The notes beneath the pieces are model-generated. The model was not told where the DNA came from and did no database searches. It worked only from the letters and a program-made list of their open reading frames with translations. 64,000 nucleotides of DNA from Amycolatopsis tucumanensis (GTDB lineage Bacteria > Actinomycetota > Actinomycetes > Mycobacteriales > Pseudonocardiaceae), in contig NZ_JAKGSD010000016.1 in assembly GCF_021654135.1 (NCBI RefSeq), positions 62,001 to 126,000 on the forward strand, in the 5' to 3' direction. Made by a program: the position numbers and the translations under genes. Position 1 is the first letter of the stretch. Each line of letters begins with the position of its first letter. Below are positions 35,978-44,419 of this stretch, piece by piece.

Positions 35978-37170
35978 TGACTCAAGGGCAGGTGGTCATT
36001 GTCGGCGCCGGGCACGCGGGTTTCACCGCGGCCGCGTCACTACGCCGGAACGGCTATGCGGGCGCAATCGCCTTGATCACGGCAGAGAGCTGCCTCCCGT
36101 ATCAGCGGCCTCCTTTGTCGAAGGGCTATCTCGACGGCCTCCGCGAGGATCGCCTCTCATTCCGTCCGGAGCATTTCTACGAGCGCAAGGGAATAGAACT
36201 GCTTCGCGCGTACCGGGTCGAGGAGATCGATCGCACCGCGAAGGCGGTCGTGCCCGCGTCCGGGGAATCTCTGCGGTACGACCACTTGATCCTGGCCACC
36301 GGATCAACACCCCAGGCGGCACGGCTTCCCGGTAACGATCTGGACGGCGTTTTCCGGCTCCATCGCCGCGCGGACGCCGACGCGCTCCGAGAACGGCTCG
36401 TCACGGTGAGTGAGGTGGTCATCGTCGGTGGCGGGTTCATCGGCCTCGAGTTCGCCGCCCACGCGCGAGGCCGGGGAAAGAACGTCACGATCGTCGAAGC
36501 GGCTGACCGGCTCATGGCCAGGGCGGTCACACCGGTGATGTCGGAGTTCTTCCTTCGTGAGCACGTGTCGGCAGGCTCCCAGGTCTTGCTGGACACGCCT
36601 GTCGCACGGCTGGTCGGCGGCGACGGTTCGCGCGTTCAGGGCGTCGAGCTGCACGATGGTTCCCTCGTGAAGGCCGACCTCGTCGTAGTAGGCGTCGGTG
36701 TCCGGGCGAACACCGGGCTGGCCGAGCGGGCGGGGCTCGCGGTGAACGACGGCGTCCTCGTCGATCGCTGCCTGCGCACGTCCGATCCGGACATCTTCGC
36801 GATCGGTGACTGTGCGTCCTACCCGTACCGGAACCGGCGAACCCGGCACGAATGCGTCGAAAACGCCGTCGGCCAGGCGCACGCCGTGGCCAGCACGCTG
36901 ACCTCCGGCGAATCGCAACCTTACCGGCGGACACCGGTCTTCTGGAGCGACCAAGCTGATCTCAAGCTCCAGATCGTGGGCGACTTCAGCGGTAGCGACC
37001 GCACCGAAGTGATCGGTGACCCCGCGGGACGGTCGTTCTCGGTCAACTGCTATCGAGACGGTGCCTTGATCGCTGTCGAATCGGTGAACCGTCCGTCCGA
37101 CCACGTGGCTGCGAGGAAGCTCGTCGACCGGTCCGGCTGTAGTTCTCCAGCTCAAGTGGAAGGAAGCTAA
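35977..37170 (+). CDS. FAD-dependent ferredoxin reductase (putidaredoxin-reductase type)
   Basis: This is a 397-residue NADH:ferredoxin reductase. The FAD motif is VVIVGAGHAGFTAAASLRRN, followed by CLPYQRPPLSKGYL, the NAD motif VVIVGGGFIGLEFAAHARG and the ATGSTP box. The FAD-binding C-terminal DIFAIGDCASYP is intact. It is coupled to the [2Fe-2S] ferredoxin by TGATG overlap. Together with the P450 it forms a self-sufficient class I electron chain. Confidence 0.95.
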   Translation: MTQGQVVIVGAGHAGFTAAASLRRNGYAGAIALITAESCLPYQRPPLSKGYLDGLREDRLSFRPEHFYERKGIELLRAYRVEEIDRTAKAVVPASGESLRYDHLILATGSTPQAARLPGNDLDGVFRLHRRADADALRERLVTVSEVVIVGGGFIGLEFAAHARGRGKNVTIVEAADRLMARAVTPVMSEFFLREHVSAGSQVLLDTPVARLVGGDGSRVQGVELHDGSLVKADLVVVGVGVRANTGLAERAGLAVNDGVLVDRCLRTSDPDIFAIGDCASYPYRNRRTRHECVENAVGQAHAVASTLTSGESQPYRRTPVFWSDQADLKLQIVGDFSGSDRTEVIGDPAGRSFSVNCYRDGALIAVESVNRPSDHVAARKLVDRSGCSSPAQVEGS

Positions 37171-37173
37171 GGC

Positions 37174-38223
37174 ATGCGATTTGGGGTACTCTATGATCTT
37201 CGCAATCCGGCTAGGCCTGACTGGCACCGCCCATGGTCCCAGTTCTACAGTGGCGCGTTCGAACACATGCAAGAGATGGAGAACGTCGGATTCGACGCGG
37301 TCAGCCTGAGTGAGCATCACGGCGACCCGGACGGATACAATCCGGGACTTCCGGTGACGCTGACCGCGGCCGCGCACCACACCAGCAGGATACGCATCGG
37401 TACCAACATCATCCAGGTGCCGTTTTACCACCCGGTCCTCCTCGCCGAGCAACTCGCCGTGATCGACATCTTGTCCGGCGGCCGCCTCGATGTCGGCCTG
37501 GGCCAGGTCGGGCCGACCTTCAACATGGAATTCCCCATGCTGGGGGTGAACCCGAAGTTCCGGCCGAGTCTGCTTGACGAGGGCATTGACATCATGCGGA
37601 GGTGCTGGAGCTCTGACGAGCCCTTCAGTTATCACGGCAAGCGCTGGCATCTCGACGAAGTGTGGATCAACCCGAAACCGATGCAAAAGCCGTTGCCGGT
37701 GTGGGTTGTCGCGGCGTTCTCCGCGGCGGCGATGGACCGGGTTGCGAAGCGCGGGCTGAATGTCGGTGGGCTCGGCGGGTTTTTCCAGGGACTCACCGGT
37801 GGGCAGACGTGGCAGAAGTGGTTGGCCGGCTGGCGGGAGGCGTGTGTCCGCAACGGAAGGCAGCCCAACTACGCGAAGATCCACACGTTCGGGACCTGTT
37901 ACATCACCGATGACCCGGAGCGGGCCTGGGCGAAGCACCGTGAAGGAATATTCGAGCATTTCCACTACCGCCGGGGAGATGTGCACCCGTACAGCTCGTT
38001 ACTGATGGACGTACCGCCGGCCAAACCCGAGGACATCCCGAACTGGGAGCGGATATTCCAGACACCGGACCAGGCCATCACGGAGCTCCGCACCACATAC
38101 GAAGAGGGCGGGCCTGACGAACTTCATCTGATGGCCACCCGGCACGGCATGACCTGGGAGGAATCTGCCGGTTACCTGCGCAACTTCGCCGAGAAGGTCA
38201 TTCCCGCCGTACGGGACTTGTGA
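37174..38223 (+). CDS. LLM-class flavin-dependent oxidoreductase (second)
   Basis: This is a luciferase-like monooxygenase of 349 residues, only distantly like the one at 16109. It starts MRFGVLYDLRNPARPDW and shows SLSEHHGDPDGYNPGLP, RIGTNIIQVPFYHPVLLAEQ and DILSGGRLDVGLGQV. No flavin reductase is adjacent, so it either uses a reductase elsewhere or is F420-dependent. It lies 3 bp after the ferredoxin reductase stop and closes the P450 operon. AAGGAAG precedes the ATG. Confidence 0.92.
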   Translation: MRFGVLYDLRNPARPDWHRPWSQFYSGAFEHMQEMENVGFDAVSLSEHHGDPDGYNPGLPVTLTAAAHHTSRIRIGTNIIQVPFYHPVLLAEQLAVIDILSGGRLDVGLGQVGPTFNMEFPMLGVNPKFRPSLLDEGIDIMRRCWSSDEPFSYHGKRWHLDEVWINPKPMQKPLPVWVVAAFSAAAMDRVAKRGLNVGGLGGFFQGLTGGQTWQKWLAGWREACVRNGRQPNYAKIHTFGTCYITDDPERAWAKHREGIFEHFHYRRGDVHPYSSLLMDVPPAKPEDIPNWERIFQTPDQAITELRTTYEEGGPDELHLMATRHGMTWEESAGYLRNFAEKVIPAVRDL

Positions 38224-38465
38224 GGCGGCTCGCGGATCGCTCCGGGCTGCGTACCCTTCCAGCGCCGCAATGTGTGCGACGGTGGCTCCCCGTACCACTC
38301 CTGACACGCGGCGCCGAACCGGCCGAGGTGGCCGAAACCCCAGCGGAGCGCCACCGCGGACACGGTGAGGACATCGGGGTCCCCGTTGATCAAATCATTC
38401 CGTGCCCGGGCAAGCCTGACCTGCCGAAGGTACGCCATCGGCGGGATGCCGGACTCTCCGTCCAC
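38172..38465 (-). pseudogene. AraC-family C-terminal HTH remnant
   Basis: Only the second HTH and tail of an AraC regulator are recognisable on the minus strand: GIPPMAYLRQVRLARARNDL, LTVSAVALRWGFGHLGRFGA and GEPPSHTLRRW. The first HTH and ligand domain are missing, with unrelated sequence upstream. The frame runs into the end of the LLM gene. It is a truncated gene, probably cut by the rearrangement that produced 38.5-39.1 kb. Confidence 0.7.
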
Positions 38466-39093
38466 TCTGACATTCGGCCGGTGTCCGCGTCACGGTTCAC
38501 GACCGGATCCGGTGCCGATCGCGTTGAGGCGGAGTGCCACGGTCCGACGAGCCGTTCTTCGCTCGAGTCTGTCCACTTTTCGCACCGGTCGCGGGCAGAA
38601 TCGAAGACGTGCGGATGAGCTGGAAGAACCTTGGTCACGGCTGACTCGGCCGGCGCTGCCGCGCTGTCCGTGGCCGGTTGCGGCGGTGGCGACGTCGAAT
38701 CAGCGGCGCCAGCACCCCAGCCCGTACCGTCGTCGAGTTACCGTCCGCACGAAGACAACGGCCCCGGCGCCCACCTCGAAGCGGCTCCTGCGCGAGTGCT
38801 TGTTCGAGACGGCGTCGTCGGCCGCTGGGTCGAAACCCGCCTCACTGACAGCGCGGACCGCCGTCACCCGGCCAGGCGGGGTGACGGTGATCAGGTCGAC
38901 CTGGCAGTCACATCCTCCGGGACCCCCGCCAACCCGGCGAGCCGCGAGGAGTCGACGTAGTCGCTCGCGAGGGTATCCTTCGCGGCGCGGAACCGGTGCA
39001 CGAGCCGCTCATGCACCGTCTCAAGTTCACCCGCCCACAACCTGACCTCAGAGGTCGCCCTCGTTGTCCGCGGGGCCGCCCGGCGCCGGAGCG
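38466..39093. other. Non-coding or degraded stretch, possible transposase N-terminus
   Basis: No intact gene is visible. On the minus strand near 39000-39060 the frame reads WAGELETVHERLVHRFRAAK, which resembles the N-terminus of IS701-type transposases (W..EL..H.R...RF). The stretch is short and I am unsure. On the plus strand AALSVAGCGGGD looks like a lipobox but lacks a signal peptide. Both are noted, not called. Confidence 0.35.
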
Positions 39094-39837
39094 TCACTGC
39101 TGCCCGTTGATGAGCGCGAAGACCTTTTCGTAGTCCCCGCGCCGCTCGGCATAACGCTGGAGCTTGACCTGGTCGACAAGGATCTCGTGGGCCTCGGGCT
39201 GGCTCTCCAGTAGAGCGATGACGTTGTCCGCGAAGTCATCGAGCGGGATCGCGCGTGGGTTGCGGGCGGTATCCGCGAGGCCGGTGCGGACCACTGGCGG
39301 AACCAGCTCGATGACCTGGACGGACGTGTCAGCGTACTGGACGCGGATTGCCTCGGAGAGGGCGTGGATCGCGGCCTTGGTCGCAGAGTATGTGGCTGTG
39401 CGTGCCAGCGGGACGGAAGCGAGTCCAGAGGAGACGTTGACGATGGTTGCGGCGGGGCGGCTTTGAAGCTGTTCGGTGAAGGCGGCGATCAGCCGGATGG
39501 GGCCGAGAAGATTGACGTTGACCGTGTCCTCGGCAACCGAGAGGAAGCCCTCGGCTGTGTGCCAGTCCTCGGCGACCATGATCCCGGCCATGTTGACGAG
39601 GGTGTCAAGGTCTGGATATTCGGCGATCACCTGAGTGGCGGCCCGGGTGATGCTGGTCGGGTCCGCGGTGTCGATGTGGGCGACGCCGAATCCCTCTTCC
39701 CGTAGCTCCTCCAGGAGTTCGGTCCGCCGTCCACCGACGACGACCCTGTTCCCGCGGTCTTTGAAGCGCCGGGCCAAGGCGAGCCCGATGCCGCTGGTGG
39801 CGCCGGGAATGAAGAGGGTGTTTCCGGTGATGTGCAT
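39094..39837 (-). CDS. Short-chain dehydrogenase (DltE-like)
   Basis: This is a classical SDR of 247 residues: cofactor motif IPGATSGIGLALARRFKDRG, NMAGIMV, Ser in NVSSGLAS and Tyr/Lys in YSATKAAIH. The Arg in VVGGRRTE suggests NADP. It is the last gene of a three-gene minus-strand cluster of NAD(P)-binding enzymes next to a divergent TetR regulator. DltE-type proteins have unclear substrates. Confidence 0.9.
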   Translation of the reverse strand: MHITGNTLFIPGATSGIGLALARRFKDRGNRVVVGGRRTELLEELREEGFGVAHIDTADPTSITRAATQVIAEYPDLDTLVNMAGIMVAEDWHTAEGFLSVAEDTVNVNLLGPIRLIAAFTEQLQSRPAATIVNVSSGLASVPLARTATYSATKAAIHALSEAIRVQYADTSVQVIELVPPVVRTGLADTARNPRAIPLDDFADNVIALLESQPEAHEILVDQVKLQRYAERRGDYEKVFALINGQQ

Positions 39838-39845
39838 GGTGTCCT

Positions 39846-40727
39846 TCAGTTGTGTGCGACGGTGAGAAGCTGCTCGTAGCCCATGTGGTGCATGGCCCGG
39901 CGGATGTGGGATGTACTCAGTTCGTTGATGTCGTCCACGCTGAAGCGGGTGAAGTCCACCACGGTGCGGAACGGTCGTGTCCCGTAGGGCAGGGCGAGGA
40001 CGCGAGCGATCTCGTCGGCGACCGCTACCGGGTCGGGGTCGACCCCCTCGGGGAAGAGGCTGTTGGTGGCCTGCAGGTTCCGTGCGACGAATGGTTCCAG
40101 TTCGGCGTATCCCTGGGTCACCGCGGAGTCGCTGGCGCGGCTGGCGTTCGGGAAGTGGTTGGTGCCCCGGGTGAACGGGCCGGGCATCACGATGACGGAC
40201 TCGATGCCGAGCGGGGCGACTTCATAGCGGGTGGCCTGGGCCATCACGTCGAAGGCGGCCTTGGAGGCGACATAGGGGCCGAGGAAGGGCGGCACGTCGA
40301 GTACTGAGGTGCTGCCGACGTAGAGAAGGGTCCCTGACCGTCGCGCGCGGAAGTGCGGAAGGACCGCCCGGTTGACGCGTTGCGCGCCGAGTACGTTGAT
40401 GTCGAACAGGCGGGCGATGTCCTCGGCGGTGAACGCCTCGACGTATCCGGTGGCGAGGTGACCGGCGTTCTGCACGACGACGTCCAGAACGCCGGATTCC
40501 CCGAGGATGGCGTCGATCGCCTGCTGAATGGACTCCTCGGACTGGACGTCGAGGACGATCGGGCGCAGGTCGATGCGTTCGTCTGTGGCGAGCTTGCGCA
40601 GTTCTTCGGCGTGATCGGTGGTTGTGTCCCTCATGCTCGCGTAGACACGGTGCCCGGCGCGGGCCAGTGCCCGGGCGGTGAGGTTTCCGATGCCTGTTCC
40701 CGCACCGGTGATCAGGACGGTGGACAT
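39846..40727 (-). CDS. Short-chain dehydrogenase
   Basis: This 293-residue SDR starts MSTVLITGAGTGIGNLTARA and has QNAGHL, Ser in LYVGSTSVLD and Tyr/Lys in YVASKAAFD. The tail after the fold (about 40 residues) is longer than usual. Only 8 bp separate it from the next SDR. It lies in the TetR-controlled cluster with an epimerase-like gene upstream. Confidence 0.9.
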   Translation of the reverse strand: MSTVLITGAGTGIGNLTARALARAGHRVYASMRDTTTDHAEELRKLATDERIDLRPIVLDVQSEESIQQAIDAILGESGVLDVVVQNAGHLATGYVEAFTAEDIARLFDINVLGAQRVNRAVLPHFRARRSGTLLYVGSTSVLDVPPFLGPYVASKAAFDVMAQATRYEVAPLGIESVIVMPGPFTRGTNHFPNASRASDSAVTQGYAELEPFVARNLQATNSLFPEGVDPDPVAVADEIARVLALPYGTRPFRTVVDFTRFSVDDINELSTSHIRRAMHHMGYEQLLTVAHN

Positions 40728-40751
40728 GTCTGCCTGCTTTCTCTCTGCTGT

Positions 40752-41663
40752 TCAACGGGGTGACGGCGTGAGGACGGGGTCGCTTTCCAAGGCGGCTATC
40801 AATCCCGGGCGGCTGGGAGCCCAGCCGAGCGTCTCGCGCGTGCTGCGGCTGGAGACCGGGTTGTCCATGCTCACGAAGGGGGCGAGGAAGCCGAAACGTG
40901 TTGCAGCCTCTTCGGCAGTGACCGCTGCGGTGGGCACACCGAGTCGATGACCGATGGCTTCGGCGATGTCGCGCATTGCGATGCCTGCCTCCGCGACGGC
41001 GTGGATGCGTGATCCGGCCTTGGCTGACTCAAGGGCAAGGCGGTAAGCGCGGCCGGCATCTTCCAGTGCGGTGGCGCCCCATCGGTCGCCCCCGTCGCCC
41101 ACGTATCCCGCGCTGCCGGCAGCCCGCGCGATTTCGATGAGCCCGGAAACGAAGCCGTACCGGCCGTTGCCGTGTACGGCCGGAGGCAGTCGCACCACGG
41201 ATGCGCGCACGTCCTGCCCAGCCAGGGCGAGGACGGCGTTCTCCGCGTCGATGCGGGGCCCACCGGGCAGTGAGACGTCCTCCGTGAGGACGCCCTGGAA
41301 GCCCGCCAAGGCAATGCCGCCGGTCGCGTTCGTCCCCACGAAGGGTTTGCCCGAGCCGGCGAGGGCCGAGCCGATCGCCCGCACGGCGGCGAGGTCAGCC
41401 TCGACAGCTCCTTCCAGGTCGCCACCGCTCTGACGCTGGTGGTCGAACGCGAGGTGGACGACCCCGTCGGCCTTCGCCGCAGCGGCGGCAAGGCCGTCAA
41501 GGTCCGACAGGTCGCCCAGGTGCACTTCGGCACCCAGACTCTCGACCTGCACAGCAGCCTCATCGGAACGGACGAGACCGACGACGGCGTGTCCCGCGCC
41601 GATCAACTCCGGGATGAGGGCGGACGCGATGTGCCCGGACGCGCCGGTGACGAAAACGCGCAT
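40752..41663 (-). CDS. NAD-dependent epimerase/dehydratase family protein (extended SDR)
   Basis: This extended-type SDR of 303 residues begins MRVFVTGASGHIASALIPEL. It has LGDLSDLDGLAAAAAKADGVVHLAFDH in the substrate region, then VRLPPAVHGNGRYGFVSGLI. The YxxxK motif is not evident. Members include sugar epimerases and NAD(P)H-binding reductases. I chose ATG 41663, with GGAGGAG about 8 bases upstream; the frame extends further but overlaps the repeat region. The gene is divergent from TetR (41770). Confidence 0.88.
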   Translation of the reverse strand: MRVFVTGASGHIASALIPELIGAGHAVVGLVRSDEAAVQVESLGAEVHLGDLSDLDGLAAAAAKADGVVHLAFDHQRQSGGDLEGAVEADLAAVRAIGSALAGSGKPFVGTNATGGIALAGFQGVLTEDVSLPGGPRIDAENAVLALAGQDVRASVVRLPPAVHGNGRYGFVSGLIEIARAAGSAGYVGDGGDRWGATALEDAGRAYRLALESAKAGSRIHAVAEAGIAMRDIAEAIGHRLGVPTAAVTAEEAATRFGFLAPFVSMDNPVSSRSTRETLGWAPSRPGLIAALESDPVLTPSPR

Positions 41664-41710
41664 GGTCAAGCTCCTCCCCCAGGCCTCGCTTGCTGCGAGG
41701 CCCGCTATTT

Positions 41711-41761
41711 CAGTGCCTGCAATCAGCATAGGGTATGACTACAGTGACTGCAATCGCTATC
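41711..41761. promoter_or_regulatory. Two direct repeats between TetR and the SDR cluster
   Basis: CAGTGCCTGCAATCAGCATA (41711-41730) and CAGTGACTGCAATCGCTATC (41742-41761) are near-identical, 31 bp apart (about three helical turns). They lie between the divergent starts at 41663 and 41770, the second ending 8 bp before the TetR start. They are likely operator sites of the TetR protein. Confidence 0.7.
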
Positions 41762-41769
41762 TTTGGGCC

Positions 41770-42348
41770 ATGCCGCGATGGGAGCCGAACGCCGTAGGAC
41801 GCCTGCACGACGCAGCCCTCGCCCTCTTCACCGAACAGGGCTACGACCAGACGACGGTCGCGCAGATCGCCGCACGCGCCGGCCTGACCGAGCGCACCTT
41901 CTTCAACCACTTCTCCAGCAAGCGCGAAGTCCTCTTCGGCCGCACCTCGGAAATCCAGAAGCAGGTCCTGGCCCGTGAGATCCACGCCAGCCCGGCCGAC
42001 CTGCGACCGATCGACGTGGTGGTACGGGCGCTGCGTGCTGCCGCCGACGAGGTGCTGGAGGAATTCCGTGAGCCGGCCGCGCCCCGGCGGACGATCATCG
42101 AGGCCACGCCCGAGCTCCAGGAGCGGGAGGAAGCCAAACGCGCGGCACTTACCGCCACGATGGCCGGCGCCCTCCGTGAACGCGGTGTCGACGCGCAAAC
42201 CGCGCTCCTGGCGGCAGGGGCCGGCATACTCATCCAGCAGGCGGCTGAACAGCGATGGATTCAGCCAGCGGAACGGCGGCCGCTGCGCGACCTGATCAGC
42301 GAAGCGCTCTCGTCGCTCCGGTCGGTCACGGGGACGGATGCGGTGTGA
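41770..42348 (+). CDS. TetR/AcrR family regulator (second)
   Basis: This 192-residue regulator has HTH TTVAQIAARAGLTERTFFNH at about residues 26-45, preceded by LHDAALALFTEQGYDQ. It is divergent from the three-gene SDR/epimerase cluster, and two direct repeats fill the intergenic gap. It most likely represses that cluster and itself. Ligand unknown. No good Shine-Dalgarno precedes the ATG; the message may be nearly leaderless. Confidence 0.9.
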   Translation: MPRWEPNAVGRLHDAALALFTEQGYDQTTVAQIAARAGLTERTFFNHFSSKREVLFGRTSEIQKQVLAREIHASPADLRPIDVVVRALRAAADEVLEEFREPAAPRRTIIEATPELQEREEAKRAALTATMAGALRERGVDAQTALLAAGAGILIQQAAEQRWIQPAERRPLRDLISEALSSLRSVTGTDAV

Positions 42349-42428
42349 CGGTGCAGACCGTTACCTGCGGCACCGTCGCGGAGAGCCTTGTTCCGAGTGC
42401 CGTCCCGCCAGCAGGACGTTCTTGAGCC

Positions 42429-42518
42429 GAACAGGTCGGGCAACTGATCGCCGCCTCCCGGTCCGCCGCGACGGTGTGTGAGCTCGCCGAGCGATTCGGC
42501 ATCGAACGCGGACAGCCA
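42429..42518 (+). pseudogene. Serine-recombinase-type HTH remnant
   Basis: The frame EQVGQLIAASRSAATVCELA and ERFGIERGQ matches the C-terminal HTH of resolvase/invertase-type recombinases (a-G-T-v-x-e-L-A-x-r-F-G-I). It is about 30 codons with no start or catalytic domain. It directly precedes the integrase remnant. Confidence 0.45.
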
Positions 42519-42530
42519 GCTACATCCTGG

Positions 42531-42960
42531 CGGAACCGAACATCTGTGGGCGACACCGCAGCAGGTCGTCGCGATCGCCGCGCAGGCCGGCGCGCTGGTC
42601 GGGCTGTGGGCCGGGGTGCCCATCATCACCGAGGCCTGGACGGGCGCCCGCTGGGGTGAGCTGACCGGCCTGCAACGCCCACCTCGACGACGGTGAGATC
42701 GTCATCGCCCCGCAGATCGGCGCCCTGCACGAAGTCAACGGACAACTGGAACTCGAACCGCCCAAGACGGCGTGTTCCGCGCACACCATCTCCCTGCCAC
42801 CGTTCCTCATCCCGCCGCTGCAGGCGTGTCTCGACAGTCATGACCATCCGCACGTGTTCGTCAGCGCCGAGCACCAGCTGCAGCGGCGGTCGAACTTCGC
42901 GCGCCGGGCGATGCGGCCCGCCGCGGACGGGAACTCCCACGGCCCGCTGACCTGGGCTTC
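42531..42960 (+). pseudogene. Tyrosine recombinase (integrase) remnant, frameshifted
   Basis: The first part reads LWATPQQVVAIAAQAGALVG and TEAWTGARWGELTGLQR, containing the catalytic Arg (GARWGEL) of phage-type integrases. At about 42680 the frame shifts, then continues HLDDGEIVIAPQIGALHEVN, LEPPKTACSAHTISLPPF and DHPHVFVSAEHQLQRRSNFA. The final catalytic H-x-x-R and Tyr region is missing. It is a remnant of an integrative element. The nearby tRNA-end fragment (42990-43015) may be its attachment site. Confidence 0.8.
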
Positions 42961-42989
42961 CCTCCAGAGCCAGCGGACCCAAACAGACC

Positions 42990-43015
42990 GTCGGGCTGAC
43001 AGGATTTGAACCTGC
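42990..43015 (-). other. tRNA 3'-end-like fragment (possible attachment-site scar)
   Basis: On the minus strand GCAGGTTCAAATCCTG forms a T-arm (5-bp stem, TTCAAAT loop), followed by TCAGCCCGAC like an acceptor strand. Upstream there is no matching D-arm, anticodon stem or 5' acceptor strand, so it is not a whole tRNA. Such partial tRNA ends are typical of attL/attR left by elements that integrate into tRNA genes. Confidence 0.6.
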
Positions 43016-43790
43016 CATTGGCCCAAGTGCGACATCTGCAAGCCGCTGACCTGCTTTTGCTCCTGCTCGTCCCAGCGAAGTGGCCGGCATCGACATGCCG
43101 GCCGAGGACGCTGGTTAGCCTGGTCTGAGATCCGTCGGTACGCCACCTGCGGCACATAAGCCTTCCCGGTGTGCCAGCGGGACGCGTCCCTGGCGGACGA
43201 AGGCGTGCCAGACGGCTAACCTCGACGTAGCAGGCTTGGCCGCGAGGGCCGCCCCTGGCGCTCCTCTCAATCTGAGCTACACGGCACCACCGCCGACATC
43301 AGGAGGGGCCCGGTCGGGACATCGGTCCAGCCGGGCAGGCAAATCCGCTCGACACCGGCTCGCCGATCAGGGGGTGGTTAGGGCACCAGTCGAGTCCACT
43401 CGCCGAGCGCGCGGGCGAATCCGTCGTCATCGTGCGGGTCGAGTTCGGCGCGGATCTCTGATTGGCGGTCGCGGCTCCCTGGGCACGACGAGGTGCGCGA
43501 GCATGGGGTCGCCCTCGGCGGCGACCCGGCCACCGTGCCCCTCGCAGACGGCAACGAGTTGTTCGATGCGGGCCAGCCGGTCGCGGATGGCTCACCGCTC
43601 GGACGGCGACTGATCCGGTTCCCAGCCTCGCACCAGCCAGGCAGCGGCACCTTCCGGGAGCGGCCCGGTTTGGCCGTTGCGCAGCGACCGGGTGATCTCG
43701 CAGGTCGGCCGGGCGCGGGACGTCGCTGCTGGTTCCTGGCCCGCCGAGAGGGACCGCAGCGCCTCCGCTCACCCCGGCAGGGATCCAGAT
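43016..43790. other. Degraded stretch without an intact gene
   Basis: Several frames exist but none has a start, length or codon pattern that convinces me. On the minus strand IRAELDPHDDDGFARALGEW (near 43395-43455) and LARIEQLVAVCEGHGGRVAA (near 43530-43590) look like pieces of one small protein in different frames. A tRNA-like 5' end (TAGCTCAGATTGAGAGG, near 43270) is also seen but does not pair with the 3' fragment. This region reads as old mobile-element debris. Confidence 0.4.
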
Positions 43791-43792
43791 CA

Positions 43793-43828
43793 CTTTCGAT
43801 ATAGCTTTACGAAAAGCTATATCGAAAG
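43793..43828. promoter_or_regulatory. 36-bp operator of the MarR regulator
   Basis: CTTTCGATATAGCTTT (43793-43808) and its exact complement AAAGCTATATCGAAAG (43813-43828) flank a 4-base spacer. The end is 13 bp from the MarR start. It is AT-rich in a GC-rich genome, as MarR sites often are, and is very probably an autoregulatory operator. Confidence 0.85.
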
Positions 43829-43841
43829 CTAAAGTTGTGTC

Positions 43842-44330
43842 GTGACCAAGCGCGGAGAACCCAGCTCTGCACGAAGCCGACCGAGCGTGTACGTAGGTTT
43901 CGCTCGCCACGTGGGCAGGTTCCACGCACTCCTCGACCGCGAAGTTGTGACAGCAGTGGGGAAACTGGGGCTGTCCCGGTCCGAATTCGACGTGCTCACC
44001 GCTCTGCTGGCGACGGCGGACGGAGAAGCACGCCCGGGAGACCTGTCCGCGGGGCTTCTTCTCACCACAGGAGGCACGAGCAACATCCTGCGCCGCCTGG
44101 AACGTGAACGGCTCGTCGAACGAGCGGGCGGCAGCTCGGACCGGCGAAGCTATCGCATTCGCCTCACCCCCGCTGGTGCTGCCCGCGCACGGGAGGCACT
44201 GTCACTGGTCGACGCGCGGCTCACCCAGTTGCTCGCATCGATGGAAATCGATGCCATCCGGTCAGGTACCGAGATCCTGCACGAGCTGCTGACACAGCTG
44301 GGCGAGGACGGTCCCGTCCACCAGCTCTGA
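43842..44330 (+). CDS. MarR family regulator
   Basis: This 162-residue winged-helix regulator begins at GTG 43842 and shows LSRSEFDVLTALLATAD, the DNA-recognition LSAGLLLTTGGTSNILRRLE and the wing VERAGGSSDRRSYRIRLTPA. It lies 89 bp upstream of the NIPSNAP-SDR fusion on the same strand; the two probably share a transcript controlled by the 36-bp repeat. MarR proteins respond to phenolic or other aromatic ligands in many cases. Confidence 0.92.
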   Translation: MTKRGEPSSARSRPSVYVGFARHVGRFHALLDREVVTAVGKLGLSRSEFDVLTALLATADGEARPGDLSAGLLLTTGGTSNILRRLERERLVERAGGSSDRRSYRIRLTPAGAARAREALSLVDARLTQLLASMEIDAIRSGTEILHELLTQLGEDGPVHQL

Positions 44331-44419
44331 TTCCGTGAACAGGTCCTGCCGCGCGATCGTGCCGTCCCTCGTTGTCGGTACGGGTCGCGCGTTCGTCAAC
44401 CGTCCAAAAAGGATGAATA

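Noticed and set aside
38631-38960. Possible lipoprotein (AALSVAGCGGGD) on the plus strand
   Set aside because: No basic N-terminus or full hydrophobic core before the Cys, no ribosome-binding site and no recognisable domain after it.
43250-43290. tRNA-like 5' end on the minus strand (TAGCTCAGATTGAGAGG)
   Set aside because: The D-loop lacks the GG pair, no anticodon arm follows, and its acceptor strand does not pair with the 3' fragment at 42990-43015.
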